From Balanoglossus misakiensis (lineage: Eukaryota; Hemichordata): a stretch of 64,000 bases of DNA. This document shows, in pieces, positions 44,635 through 57,700 of this stretch. The stretch's first letter is position 1. Every line of letters starts with the position of its first letter. A program made the position numbers and the translations under genes. The notes under the pieces are model-generated. The model did not search any database. It was not told the origin of the DNA and saw nothing but the letters and a program-made list of their open reading frames with translations. Location of the stretch: the NCBI GenBank assembly GCA_040954595.2, contig CM082576.2, forward strand, positions 4,526,001 through 4,590,000, in the 5' to 3' direction.

Positions 44635-47600
44635 GGTAGCGAAGTATTTCAAATAAAGTCGGCCAGATTTTAGCGAAAAAAAGGCCAGTTAAAAGTAAGG
44701 AACAAACACTGGTTTCACACGCGCACGACAATCGGAGAGAAACAGTCTCGCAGAGTTGCCGTCGCTTATCCAAACACTGTTTCTGGAACCAATCAGATGA
44801 AGTGATCACTTGCAATTTTGCCGATGAGTGTCACAGTGGTTACTATGGCAGCCACTTATATGCAAAGGAAGGCATTGACAACCAAGTCATAATATGTTAC
44901 ACTGCAACCTGTTGTGAATCGTCACCGCAGACAGTCTTTTGTAGCCATTAGCAAAACGAATCCATCTTCTGTGTAAATCTCGCTTCCAATACATGTATAA
45001 TACAGTATATGCATTTAACAAGAGGAGGGGCGTTCCCAAGGAATTGTGTAAACGCCATTGCACTTTTTTATCAACTCTCCCTCTCTTTTCAAACATTTAT
45101 AACAGGAAACGATCTGCACGACGCATAGCAATTATTTGTCTACCTCCTTATATAGACGCGGTGTCTTGGATGGATTGTTGCCAACTGAAACACCATAAAG
45201 GTTGTCCTTGCGGCAATTCTTGTCCGTGTCACGTTGTTCTGCCGTTGACAAAATAGTGTTGCCTTTGTTTATAGCATGGAGGTACTAAGTACCTCCATGG
45301 TTTATAGGTATAGTACAGTCACCTCCAATTTACATACACCAATATATGGTTGAAATGGCGTATTTGAGTGTTCTACAGAACATTTGGTGGCGCTCTTTTT
45401 TTTCGCGTGTGACTTCCACTGAAAATAGGTGATTGACCAGATCTCAATTTGCCATGGTAACTGTAGTTAAATTTGCATAGGCGACCGAATACCTTTAACC
45501 CCGTATGTCAGTTAAATATCCACAGTAGAATCCAAAGCGAAAAACAAGAAACCTGTACCGTTTTTTGTCAATTGTTTATAATTCTCGATAAGAGGGAAAC
45601 ACTATATTTTTAATTTTTAGAAAAGTTATCAAAAAAATACTCCTTGTTGAATTATGTCATCACTGATGCAGCTGCTCTTGTTTGAGTTTCGGTAAATTTG
45701 AGACACTTTATCGATCGAATCAACTTCTTTGTGGGTAACAGTAGACGAACCACGGTAGTTGTTGCCTCAACACCAGTATAAAGTCTTATCAAGACAAAAT
45801 GAACACTGACGTTTGTGGCGCGTGAAAGAAGATACTGCAATGACGTATCGTGAAAAGGAGCTCATAATTAATCAATAAACTCTGCTCAGAAGCAAGGGCC
45901 ATTCTAAGCAAAATTAAACAAAGATCTCGGTGCTTTTGTAAGCACGTTCTCGGAATCACAACATCCCATAATTTTTTCCAAACATTTAGTGCATACGAGC
46001 TAGTGTCACATCTGACATACAGAGGAGTTTACTCGGAGAAGTCTAACCTTTTCAATTCTGAGATGCAAATAATTTGTATTTTCACATTTTATTTGTACTA
46101 AAATTTAAAGCTTCAGAAGCACATTTAATTTTGGTCAACAGCGCCACCTTTACCAAAGGATGACCATCTTTCGTTTTATGTGCCTTACGTCGTTCAGAGA
46201 AGAAGCTGTGACGGGCACGGTTTCAGTTCAGTGTTCCCCACCACTTGAAATTGCTTATTGGGATCCCAGCCAATTACATATTTTCCCTTGGGTGGCCACA
46301 TGAAAAAGTGCACCATCACACGGTCGTGTTGACTTAAAAAGTACATAAATTTTCCTCGTGGCGGACCTGTCATTGACGGTTCACGTCCATGAAACCCTGG
46401 TTCACATCCGTTCCTTCAGGTATATCTCAAACAAATGTGGGCACATAAAAGAAATGAGAATGTCGTGCGCGCTTCTTTTCATCCAACTATATCCTGCGAG
46501 ATCACGACACAAACTCTTGAGATTTAGGCCTATAGCAAACTTGAAGTTGAGCGACCTTTCTGATCTGGCATAGCTGGCGGGCCATCGTTGACGTTGTACG
46601 TGACAGAGTTTTCTCGCGTAATCACGAATGAGAAGTCACGTGAATTGCGCACTCTAACCTGAACGACCTTGCACTAATCACGTAACATGCGTGAAAATCA
46701 ATTAATCCACAGAACTACAAGGGAACGAAAACAAATAATCTAATAGAGGTATTATGATGCAGCGGTAAAAACAAAAGTCCGTGGACAATGCGTTCAGTTT
46801 CATTTTATCAACCAAGGTCCGGTCTATTACCCAAGGTCGTTCAGGCCGCAGTACATCTTCATTTCCATTAGTTCTTTATAGTGATACACAACAAACAACC
46901 CCTACGGAAAGGCCGATTTAGAATGGGACAGTTATGTTGCTTTTCTGACAACAGCAGCGCGTCTATAGTTCGCCCACATATTATGTAACCACTGACTTCT
47001 GAAGCCACCGTCACTGTCACCGAGGCCGGCGGGTGTGACTTGGCGGCCGATCATGCAGCGGCTAAAATTTACCTGTCGGCAGGCTCTGCCCGACAAAGTC
47101 GTTGGTTTTGCACCGCTCTCGCAGACAGGAGGCACCCGACCCCACATGCGAAGTCCGACAACATAGCTCGATCCATTTCATCACCAGAAATCATTCACAA
47201 AATTGACATCACTTTCATTTTCTTTGATGTAACTGAACTGAGGACATCTTCGCTTGCAGAGCCGCATCGAAACAAGCCGCACGGCTGAAGATATACTCAT
47301 GGCTCTCGTGACTATTTGCTTATAGTGTTATAAGCTTATGTCGTGCTTTCCCGCTATTTTGCCGTGATATAATTGATAATTATTTTAAATGTAAGTTCAC
47401 GATAGAACGAAGAATCTTGTATTAGTTGGTATTTTCGGCTTTTGTCGCTGTCGAGCTCATGGTCATTAAGCGTAAACCAAGGAAGTACTAGCATTCTCTT
47501 GAAGTCGACCGACTTTTCATTTTTGTTTTCCATCTGAGAATTTACTTCGTCGTTTACAATGTATATTTACTGAAGCACACCAATTTATGTAACTCCTCTC

Positions 47601-49554
47601 TTACCTGTGCGGTTCGCTGTTCAATCACAGGTGTAAAAGAAGATAGCTAATGACGTAAGCTTCTTATGTACACAGCTTACAATTACGTCACCGGCGGAGT
47701 AATGCTGCGAGGCGAAGAAAACACACAATCGACTGTTCCCAGATCACACTTTCTACTGATTTAAATGAGTGTGGCAAATTCACCTTAACGTTAACTTCAA
47801 ATGCATACATCTGTGTTTCAGATGTCATTTATTGACCATCAAGTTGTGTAATGACTTTATCTTGTTTTTAAAAGGTCGAGTGTCCCAATGCACACATAGC
47901 AATCTTCACAAAATTTGGGTTAGATTGTGGACAATTATTGAGGCTAAAGTTCGTTACTGTAAATGTATGGAACTTTTGTTCGAACCGCTCCCAAAAACAC
48001 CTCTCCGAGTCAAAGTTATGCATGTTACATTCTCTTAATTTCGTTTCATTCCTTATGATAAACACCTCTCCGAAAGAGTTACGGAATCGATCGTTTCTGT
48101 CAAAACATACAGGTAGCGTGTTAATCACTTGGCGGATCAGTTATATTTAAATACAATGAAATAATCAGCTTACAACGCGGTGAGATTTGGTGTTCCGTAA
48201 CTGGGAATGACCTCTGACCTTGAGACGGAGTTATTACATTTGGAACGGGGCTATGGATCGATAGACTCACAGCATGGCACTTACACAGATTGCAATAAAT
48301 CACGCCAATGACTGTAAATATGATTAGTACCGATAACGAAGGAAGAGGGAAGACCACACCGAGTGCGTTCGAGATGATAGATGATTTGCTCAATTTGGTG
48401 AAAGTATGAAAAATCAATTAATCAAAGTTAATGCATGTTATAAATGCATGTCAATCATTAAAGAATTAGGAAACTCGGACTGCACAAATATTTGCTTTCC
48501 TCCCGTAATGGGTGACGAACTGATTGGTCACGATTGAACGGAATGATTAGTTCTTAAACCGTCTCCAGTATGTTGAAACTTTTTCTGACAGACATGTATG
48601 TATTTCATTTTCACAAAAACAAGACGACAATATCATTATAAGTTATCAGCCGCAATGTCGTGACTACAATTTTAATGATTCTTCTTTTTCTCTCTCAAAA
48701 TTATAGTTTGTTCGGGAAAAAAACGCTGATCCGAAAAAAATTAACGAATACAACGGGGACTGACAAAAAAGAAGTAAATGGTGATTGAAATTCCTTGGCA
48801 TTTATTTTTCATCCGGGTCCTATCCTGTCGCGCATGCATGATTTGCATATTATGATCATCTAATGATTCAGAAATATTACCAAAAGGTCTACTTGTAACG
48901 AAAAATTGAGGCATTGAAATAGGTGCACCGATACAAAGACTTTGAATTTGGAAAAAAAAAACTTTATTTCATAAAAAGTACGAAAAAGGCGAAAATGTCG
49001 CATATGCTGCGCGAATATGTTTGGACTGAGGTCTCTGCCCAGTGCAGACGGATCGAAGTTGTGGTTACGCAACTGGTCCCGTGTACGGCCGGGGATCTGG
49101 GCGACGTGATGATCCATTGCTACGTAATTGACACCGAATGTGTGAACTCATTATGTCGACTGACGTCTGGTTCCGTGCCCCAAGCAGGAATCTACTCAGC
49201 AGAAAATAAAAGACCTGAAGGGTGTTAACGCCCGATCGATCGCTTCAACCATTGTTTTTACGCAATGGGTGCGAACAGATGTCCTAAATTCCAAAAACTT
49301 TCAGAAACTCGGAATCTGTGCGCCCTCATAAGGTCATGTATGTTTACTCAACGCGGCGAAAATAAAATTTGCATGTGATTTGCAAGTATAACAGACAACA
49401 TGGCCGCTCAATGTAGTGGGAGTCAACACAAACAGTCGGAAAAGTCGCCAAATATTGTCTGATTCGGTTTCAATCAGTTCTTAAAAGTCAACGATCTTCT
49501 GTAGAAGTATCTTCGTCACTTGTTTGGGAGGTTTTCCACCTCCAGAAGGCAACC
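44635..49554. other. Intergenic region between divergent genes
   Basis: The Ly6-mucin-PAN gene (minus) and the gene starting at 49555 (plus) diverge from this stretch. It holds TIR element copy 2 (45304-45499) and a CG-richer patch around 46.95-47.15 kb. A hydrophobic minus-strand segment at 48250-48417 ends in a donor-like TGT|GTAAGT; I could not connect it to any exon. A YY1-like AACATGGCCGC lies at about 49399, roughly 150 bases before the next start codon, and probably belongs to that promoter. Confidence 0.45.
45304..45499. repeat. Dispersed short TIR element, copy 2
   Basis: About 196 bp, collinear with copy 1 over its whole length, with the same inverted ends in a slightly diverged form (right end GGCGACCGAATACC). 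Carries TTGCCATGGTAAC, close to an RFX X-box. Confidence 0.75.
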
Positions 49555-50052
49555 ATGTCACAGTACAAGAAGCGGTAAGTACAATTTTCGCTGTGTTTGT
49601 CATTCAGTCGTATTTCGCACTGCCCTCATCATGTTGAAAAGACTGGTTATGTAATCGTTTTGGCGATGACGAATTGAATAGACAGTGTGAATTAGATGAA
49701 TATAACGGGTTAATTAAGGGAGAAAAACAATGGCGCTTCAATGTGTATGGGAACCAATATGGCAGGGATCAAGTATGTTAGATTTCTCCGATGTAAACAC
49801 CGCGTGTTTTGCGTACACAAATACTCCATGTTAAATACTGTTCACGTGCGTTCGTTCATCTACGTGATCGCAGCACCATGATCGTGAAGCCAGACTTCAT
49901 ACAAAGTTGGAAAGGGTCTGATCGTGCGGAATCTGTTGATCTCCGCCGTATCTGTTGTTAATCACGGTACGTTTGATGTTGCTTTTCGACAGGGCGAAGC
50001 TTTCGAGCGAAAGCAGCGATCGTGAAGGCGAACCGTGGAACCAGAGTACTAG
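49555..50052 (+). CDS. First two coding exons of an unidentified gene (5' partial gene)
   Basis: ATG at 49555 in a good context (GGCAACCATGTC) opens a 20-base coding segment ending AAGCG|GTAAGT after 49574. The next plausible exon, 49993-50052, has a strong acceptor (TTGCTTTTCGACAG) and donor (ACTAG|GTGCGT) and continues the frame: MSQYKKR + AKLSSESSDREGEPWNQST. The Ser/Asp/Glu composition and clean splice sites argue for real coding sequence. No further exon is identified before the window ends, so a long intron must follow. I do not recognise the protein. Confidence 0.5.
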
Positions 50053-53000
50053 GTGCGTAGTACAGTAATACTGTAGTAATTCGGACTTCCTGTCTGAAAA
50101 CGTTGCAGTTTTCCCCATTTGTGTCATGGCCAACAGAAATCACATTAGTTCGTAACCCCATATGTCTTCAATACGTTAAGAATAATTCCGCCCCGTTAAT
50201 TCGAAAGCCACGTTTCGTTTTAGGTAACCATAGAATTGTCGATTTCTAACAAGGCGCATCCCACTTCGTCACAGTTACTGTACACATTTCAAGGCGATTA
50301 ACCCCGGCTTGTGAATGTACTGTTTAAATTATAATGAATTAATGCAAGGTTCCGTGTTCCTTCGTTCTGAGAAATGTAAAATGTTAGCCTCAAGGTATAA
50401 CAAATGACTCAATTAGATAGAAACCCCTGTAATTCTTTTTCCAAATAGTTAGGTTTGCAAGGGAGTAGTGGAGTTTTCTTGTATCCCGACCATGTGCTGC
50501 CCGAAAAAAACTCTGTTTTGAGTGTATTCTCACTATGAAAATCAATTGTTCTTGACTGACACCTCAAAAACTTGTTTGATCGAAGACTTTTCTAGTGCCT
50601 GATCCCCATCAGTACCAGGTGGTGGCCAACGGAAAAGTAAACGATTCAACAAAGACCATTTGTTGACAGTTCAGAACCAAGACTAAAAAACTGTTTTGTA
50701 GTAGCCACAGTGATCTCATGGCGTATTGTGAGGACTCCCGGAAATCGGTCGTTATTTTCCCCGTGATGAATGGATTGAATTGTGCTTGCCATGTTCTCCA
50801 TGAATGCTCGTCGGCAAAATTGGATTTCCATCATGCCAAGATGGAAAGAAAGTTGGCGTATCATATCTTTTTTCCAATGATGATCTTTCCCCCAGTCCAA
50901 TGTATGATTGTGACGAACAATGCCTTTACGAAAGCTGTTTAAAAGTTAGTTTTGATATCTTAACATATATGATAATTGATTTTCCCCCACATTTTGATTT
51001 CTCTGAAGTAGAAGTAACAAGTAGGGAAATGGTGTTCTCACCTTTCATCAATGATATATGTGTTCAATATCATGTTATTTTGGACTATCATTGGGTAAAG
51101 CATTGATGTTTGTGATACTCAGTGGTTCTGAGCCATGCCGGTCTTATTGTTTGAGGGAGAAAATGTCCTATATTGTCCTGAAAAGGTTCATTTTGGGATG
51201 TTATTTCTGCCCCAAATAAGAGAAGTTTCCTGAGTTTCTGCTCAAAAATCATTGCTTGCTGAATTCCCCTAGTTAGTATTTGAAGTGGAGTGAAATTATC
51301 GCTAGTTTCTTACGAGACGGAGAAGAACTTCTGTGAGCTCTCCCAGATCTTTGATTGATGACATCATATACTGTGAAAATGATATGAAATTGTAGTTGGA
51401 GTTAATCTCACTACCGTCAGTTTACAGAAATTATGATTACTGGGGGCGTATTGAAAGGAAAGAAAACTGATACACACTATGAAATAATGGGTGAAAAACC
51501 CCACAAATCGTGTTCGTGGATCCCATGCCTGAACCCAAACAAAGCCTACATGGGTATGCATTGCCGATGGCTTGAGCACACGAGACGTGACTGATTGTAC
51601 ACATGACTTGAAGCATTATGATAAACATTTTATCTCTAAATGATTATTTTATTGCTGATTTTGGTTCTGTGTAATAACTAATACAGCCAGCTCACGTATC
51701 ATAGTCCCGCATTTAGTCTCATGTTTTTGAGACCCACATGAGAGTTGTTTGTGAAAAATCTTTCAGTAACAGACGACAAAAACTAGTGATTATCGAGAGC
51801 TGTATCTCAGATCAGGCAGGGATTACGTATTTGTAGAATATATAAGATGTGAATGATATAGCATATGTGTTAAGATATGTTCCTTGTGAATTTTCATGTG
51901 GTAAAAGTAAGTCCTCCGCTGGAGAAAGTACTTTTCTCTGTTTCACCCCTTGATCTCCCATTCAGTTGAAGTTGTCCGGTGTTACCAAGTGGTCAGGAGA
52001 GTCCATTCTTCGGGCAGGCAGGGGGTGAAAGGCTGCATTGTACTTTGATGATTTCTTTGATTCCCGAGCGTATTGGTGGGACTGCTGGCTTTCTGAACGT
52101 GATCCAGGGGAAATTGATCAGTGATTGTGAGCTAATGATTGACCTAGAGTTTAAGCAGAAATGATGATAACACCAAGAATCCGCATGCAAATGACTCTGA
52201 TACGTCCGATGGACAGGAAACATTGATACGAAAAGCTCTACGACTCTACGACACATGAAGAACACAATTTTTTCCCCAGTAACCCATGAACAGGACATGT
52301 GTTTTGGTTGCTTCCAATCTTGTCAATTTTATGTGAAAAAAAAGAAAAATAATGTTAAGAAAGAGTAAATAGAGTTATAACCAGGGTTGAACAGTACTAT
52401 TGTGCCAGGTCTAAATTTAAATCATATTGTTAGTCAAATTCAAGGGAATAATGAAATTCATAATGTCACCTTTGCAGTATGTGCACATTCTATATTGAGT
52501 ATTACATGCTGCCTATGCATAAGTTTGTACGTTTTCTGGCCTACATTGTTTGCATGGTTATTGGAATGTCCCAGTGCAGTCATGTCACGGAATATAAGAA
52601 ATCAGGGCTGTAGTTTAATAGTGAAATGCCTCTCATATTAGTAATTTTATAGCCAACACGCCTGATTTGTTTGACGGTCTTGCGTCACCATAAATGCTAT
52701 CCCCATGCGAGCGATCGCAATGAAATGCCCCGGCCATTGCTTGTGTCGACTGGGGCAGACTGAAATAGTGAATGGAACTGTGTCATGGGACGAGGAGGAT
52801 TTTTAATGTCAAGAAGTTACATATCGAGCAAATTCGATAGTAAAATAAAATTGAGTGTCTCACCTGAGAAACTCCAACTGCTGAATTCACAGGGGACACC
52901 TCAAAGCTATGGATCAATTGATATATGTTTGAGTCGCCGTAATTAATGAAGTGACCATCTTTGCTGCTATGTCGTTTTCTGTCTGTCGTGAATAGTGTTA

Positions 53001-54625
53001 TTTTTCTGAAGCTGTAGGAAATCCCTCTATGACGTGATTTGATGCAAGTGGCCAGGCATTGGGAACAAGCAAGTCTCTAGAGTCAGTCTTTGGTAGTGAA
53101 GTTGTCAACCCCTAAGATTTCTACCCCCGATCAGCCGAGATACAAAGTTTGTAGCCATTTGTGTTGATGATTGTTTGATTCTGATCAAGTCCTTCAGACA
53201 TGGAATCTGGGTAACTGTATTTACTCTTGTCTGTCACAAGGGGTGTCTTTAAAAAAGAAAGAGAAGAAGCATGTCGGGGAGTGTTTGACATAAAATTACA
53301 TGTTGTTGTTCGCAACCGGGCCTGGAAAACTCAGACCACACATTTAGGCGGGAGATAGCACACAGGCTTGACAGTTCGCAGATCACAGGAATTAACCAGG
53401 AAAGCCACTCCACTAAATTCCCTGCCTGTCTACGCAGCAGACTTCCAGGTCAGATAAAGAACGGTGATTTATGTCGGGTGTTGTCTTTGTGTGTCACATC
53501 CCTGTTGTCTTCTGGAAGTCCACGGCGAAACAAAATTGCGGAGGTTGTAAAGGACGTATGTTTTCTGCTTCCAGTCCAGACACACGTAAACTAGACACAA
53601 GTCTTCTTATGAAGCCAAGCTTTGGCAATGTTGAGTGGCAGAAATCTTGACCAGTTGTTTGAGTGATTTTTAAAGTCATCCTGAAAACTGTTACATACCA
53701 CAATCTTAGGAAATCCTTGTATTCTAAATTACAAAACCAGAAGTCAGAGTACAGTCACAGTGAACTGGAACTTTCTCTGCTTTTAGTGGTGATCAGAGAA
53801 AAAAAAGTTTTAAAAAGTCAGCTTTGGGGCTGTTTGATGCATGGGCAGTGGGGTAATAGGTCATGATTTACTGTTGTGGTCGGTTTTTGACACCAAATAT
53901 GTACAAGTTTGTCTGCTTTTATAGGTGTGCCTAATTTCCCTGTCACTACCTCCATAAATTTTACCCTATTCCAAAATTGGTCTGGTAACTGTAAAATCAG
54001 GTTTTTCTGCCCAAAAAGCAAAGTGGGAAACAGGTAAATGTTGACCATAGGCCTGAACATGCGTGGCAGTTGAAGTTTTTCTGTGTCAAAAGTGCAAGGG
54101 GTCAAACGCGCACATACACATACACACATTCAAACCGACGTACACACACAGACGCAGTTCATCAGACAACTCAATTTAGCAGTGAAGCCACGTCTTTAAT
54201 GAATACAAAAGCAGTTTTGTGCGAAATGTTGAACTCTGCAAGATCAGAATTGTGCTATTTCTCAGTCATTCAACTTCCATCGCGGGAATGGAAGTCGTGC
54301 AACGTAATCATATCGCTCGTACAACTCATTAGAATATTACAACACGTACTGTGCCATTTCCATGGAGACTCGGCAGATTTGATGAATTAATTCACAGGTT
54401 CACCTAATGCCTTTGAATTTATTATTATCCCCCAGCAAGAAATTCATTTCCTATCTCTTCCATTGTGTGGGCAGGTCTGGCAAGTTTTGTTCCTTAATTT
54501 TTTGGGAGAGTTTCCTTTATTATTAAGCCAAAGTCATACAGATGGAAGTAATCTTGAGACCCACTTGAAATTATTTGAATGGAAATTTTTTAGACACCAC
54601 TAGCAAAAGGGAGGAAGTGGACATA

Positions 54626-54702
54626 GGGCCGGCTGTGTGTATACTAAACAACAGTGTATAGGGTAATGACCACTCAACGATTAGTCATTACACGACCGGC
54701 CC
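54626..54702. repeat. Three-stem inverted-repeat structure
   Basis: An outer stem GGGCCGG (54626-54632) / CCGGCCC (54696-54702) encloses TATAC/GTATA (54640-54660) and GTAATGAC/GTCATTAC (54663-54691). This would form a three-way junction. Function unknown; it could be a small foldback element. Confidence 0.5.
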
Positions 54703-57700
54703 CACAGGAAGAAGTTGTCAGCCCAGTGGCTCAGCTCACCAACACAAGACACTGTGTTATGTGCATTACTGTCTAACATAGCAATATCAATAACTAATTT
54801 ATACCTGGAAAAAAAAGACCATTCTCTCTGGACATAAAAGACATAATAGGAAGATGATAGCAGGGGACAGTGTGTGTATTATTGTTATGGTGTAGTACGT
54901 CTGTACGGCGGTGGATTTGTGAAAGCTCGTTTTCTGAGAAGTTAATGACCTCTGTTGTGGCTTCCTGAAATTGAACATGAGAAGGCTTAAAATGTAGGCC
55001 GATGGCACACACAACACACAGTCATATAACAAGACTGATGTGATTGTTCTCCGTCGTTCTGACGTCTCACCCGTGTACTCTCCAATAATAGCCTGCAGTC
55101 CCATGATGACTGTAGGGGTTATAGATAGAATCTCATCACTTGATCCTGTTTCATAAATATGGGATGAATTTGACAAAATCAGGGGAGTATGTGTAGAAAA
55201 TAGCACCCAGGAATTATCTAGTGCAATTTCTGCTCGAAGCTCCGAGTCTATGTGGTATTCAACCAGACTGAGGGAATCCATGCTCACATGTCGTGTACAG
55301 TGCATGCAAATGATGAGATGGGAGTACAGTTTAGGGTTAGGGGTTTTTCCCAACTTAATATTAACAAATAACACCATATGATGATTTTGTGTGGTTGTGT
55401 TCTGTAGTGGATTATCAGGGTCATTGTCAATATTAATATCTACATTGAATTACTCCACAAATGAATTGTGTATGTGTGGATCAAATAGATGTAGCTTCTA
55501 GGATCGTAGTGTCTGGCAATAAATATAGGTCAAATTTATTATTTTTAGTTGTGCGGTTACTAGTTGGTGCAGTAAATAAGTCAAGACCATGATTGCTATG
55601 TTGTTGGACTCGTCAATAACTAAGTTAGAGTATTAGATCCTTGTGACACGTTTGTTTGGCAGATGGGTGAAGGAGATATTTCCGTTTGTCTGAGAATATC
55701 ATGGAAGCTCATACACTTCAGGCTGAAAACATATGGTATAAATTTGTGGAATGCCGTAATTAGGGCAGGGAAAATGCATTGATAGGAAAAAAATATCAAA
55801 ACCTACAAAATGCCAGCATTGTGGATATTTTGGGGGTATGAGATTAAAGAAATCAATGACGCCCCAGAGCTCACCATGGAGATATGTCACTCAACACAGT
55901 CTTTGATGTTTTACAAAACTGTTGAAAACTGATAAGAGGTTTCCCTTCTGGCCATTTTAGGCATCTACTTCAGTTCTTGTGATGGTCGTTCTGTTTCTAT
56001 GATTGATATTTGTTGGTGGGATCATCAGCTTATTTGAATTTTTACTGCTGTGGATAACGCGCTGCCCCCAGGACGAGGTAATGTACATGTTCAGCTGGAC
56101 GGCCAGCCCAGTAGGGTGTCTGATAGATACGCCAAAATTATGATAAATGCGTCCTCTCTGTGTGATATTTTATGAATCAAAGAAGTTCCCCGCAACCGAT
56201 ATATCAGATGAGGAATGCACGCTTTTTATGTGATGAAAGGGCTGCAGTGCGTGTTCATACGTACATTCTAGTGAACTGAAATTTCATATTTTATGTGGCA
56301 CCAAGCTGTCTCGGATCGAGGAAAAGGAAGGGGGGGGGGGGTGATGCAACTTTCATATCCATTTCCAAGGAAAACCAGGCCCCTGAATGCATGAAGGAAT
56401 TTATCCAATTTTCTTGGAAGATGTGAAGCGTGGGCTTGAAATCAAACAATTGTTTGCTGTAAGCCAGATTGTTTCCCTCTTTTTGACTTATCCATACATG
56501 ATAGACAGGTATTTCTAGCTTTTAGTTTTACTGCAGTACACAGTTCTGCAGAAAACCGAAGATGTGCTAAGAGTAGCAATTATGTCACTGCAGAAGAATT
56601 ACCACGGATGAACTGGTCTATTTTTAGACGGTCTTTGTTGTTGAGGACCTGACATATTTTCTGCCAGATCGCATGAAAAACCTGTGTTATTTTTGTCTTC
56701 ACAGTATTATCAGCTCTGTAATGTTATGTATTTATACTTTATGAGCAGTTTATCATATTTTTGTTATCAGCCATCAGTGGTTGCTGTCAAAATTCATACT
56801 GTAATGATTTTTAACTTTGTGTGAGTTTTTATTTTTACGACTTATTTTATGCTGGCATGTTGTGGCGCGAACAGACTACGGGGGTTTGTTCTCGCGACCA
56901 TGTGGAAATTACGCAACAGTTTCAGAAAGAAGCAGTTGGTGAATTTGTCGAGTTTGTAAAATACACGGATGAAGTTTCGACACAGGTCACAGAGCAAAAG
57001 AAAGGGTCTGTTTTGCATTTGTCACCAGATTATTTTTTGGACAAGTGCCAACAAATAAAAAAACTCAAAACGTTATTTACACAGAGGTGTTGGGTTATTT
57101 TTCGGTGAATGGCCAACAATGGCCGAGCTCTGGCGTGCCGAACACAGTTTTCGTTTACTGTCCATGTTTTCTGTACGGTTGAGATACTGCAACACGGTTC
57201 TCCTGTATTGGGTTTGCTTTCCGTGCGGTTGGGTCTACTCCAGCAAAACCGGCCGAACTTTGGTTTGTTTTTGTTTTGTTGACATTCTGTTACTCTCTAC
57301 GCTCTGGTGGTCACTTTCACTCGAGCGGGGGAACGGTGAAATGTGTGAGGTGTAACAGTTCTGTGCTGACAATAAATCCACTATTTCAGTTGAGTATTCT
57401 TGCAGTGGTCATCTGGTGGATCTTACTATCAAAAATCCACTGGTCTGAGCTTAAAGAGATGTCCAGAACCTCAGACCACTGAGTCTGGTCAGCCTTGGCT
57501 ATAGGGGGACAAATTCCCTGAGGACACTTCTATTCATTCTGTTAATTCTATAGATGATGTGAATTAACACAGGTGCTAATTTCGTTATTTTGTAGTTTAA
57601 AACATGCTTAACCAAACGTCCATGATAAGAACAACAAAATTGTACCGTAACTGATTATGGAGGAGGCCGTTCTCTTCAATTCAGAGACTGAGTAAAAAAA

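Noticed and set aside
46932-47147. CG-richer minus-strand frame with a donor-like CAG|GTAAAT
   Set aside because: Considered as an upstream exon of the Ly6-mucin-PAN gene, but that gene already has a complete start and signal peptide at 44634.
48121-48417. Minus-strand frame with a membrane-like segment ending near a GTAAGT donor
   Set aside because: Looks like a signal-anchor exon, but no downstream exon with matching phase was found, so no gene is called.
54799-55377. 192-codon minus-strand open frame
   Set aside because: It begins with ATG but shows no domain, no splice context and no protein-like bias. A frame of this length is uncommon but not impossible by chance in 64 kb.
56821-57482. 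Consecutive plus-strand open frames around 57 kb
   Set aside because: The first starts only at GTG; no acceptor or donor links them, and the composition is not convincing. Possibly old transposon sequence.
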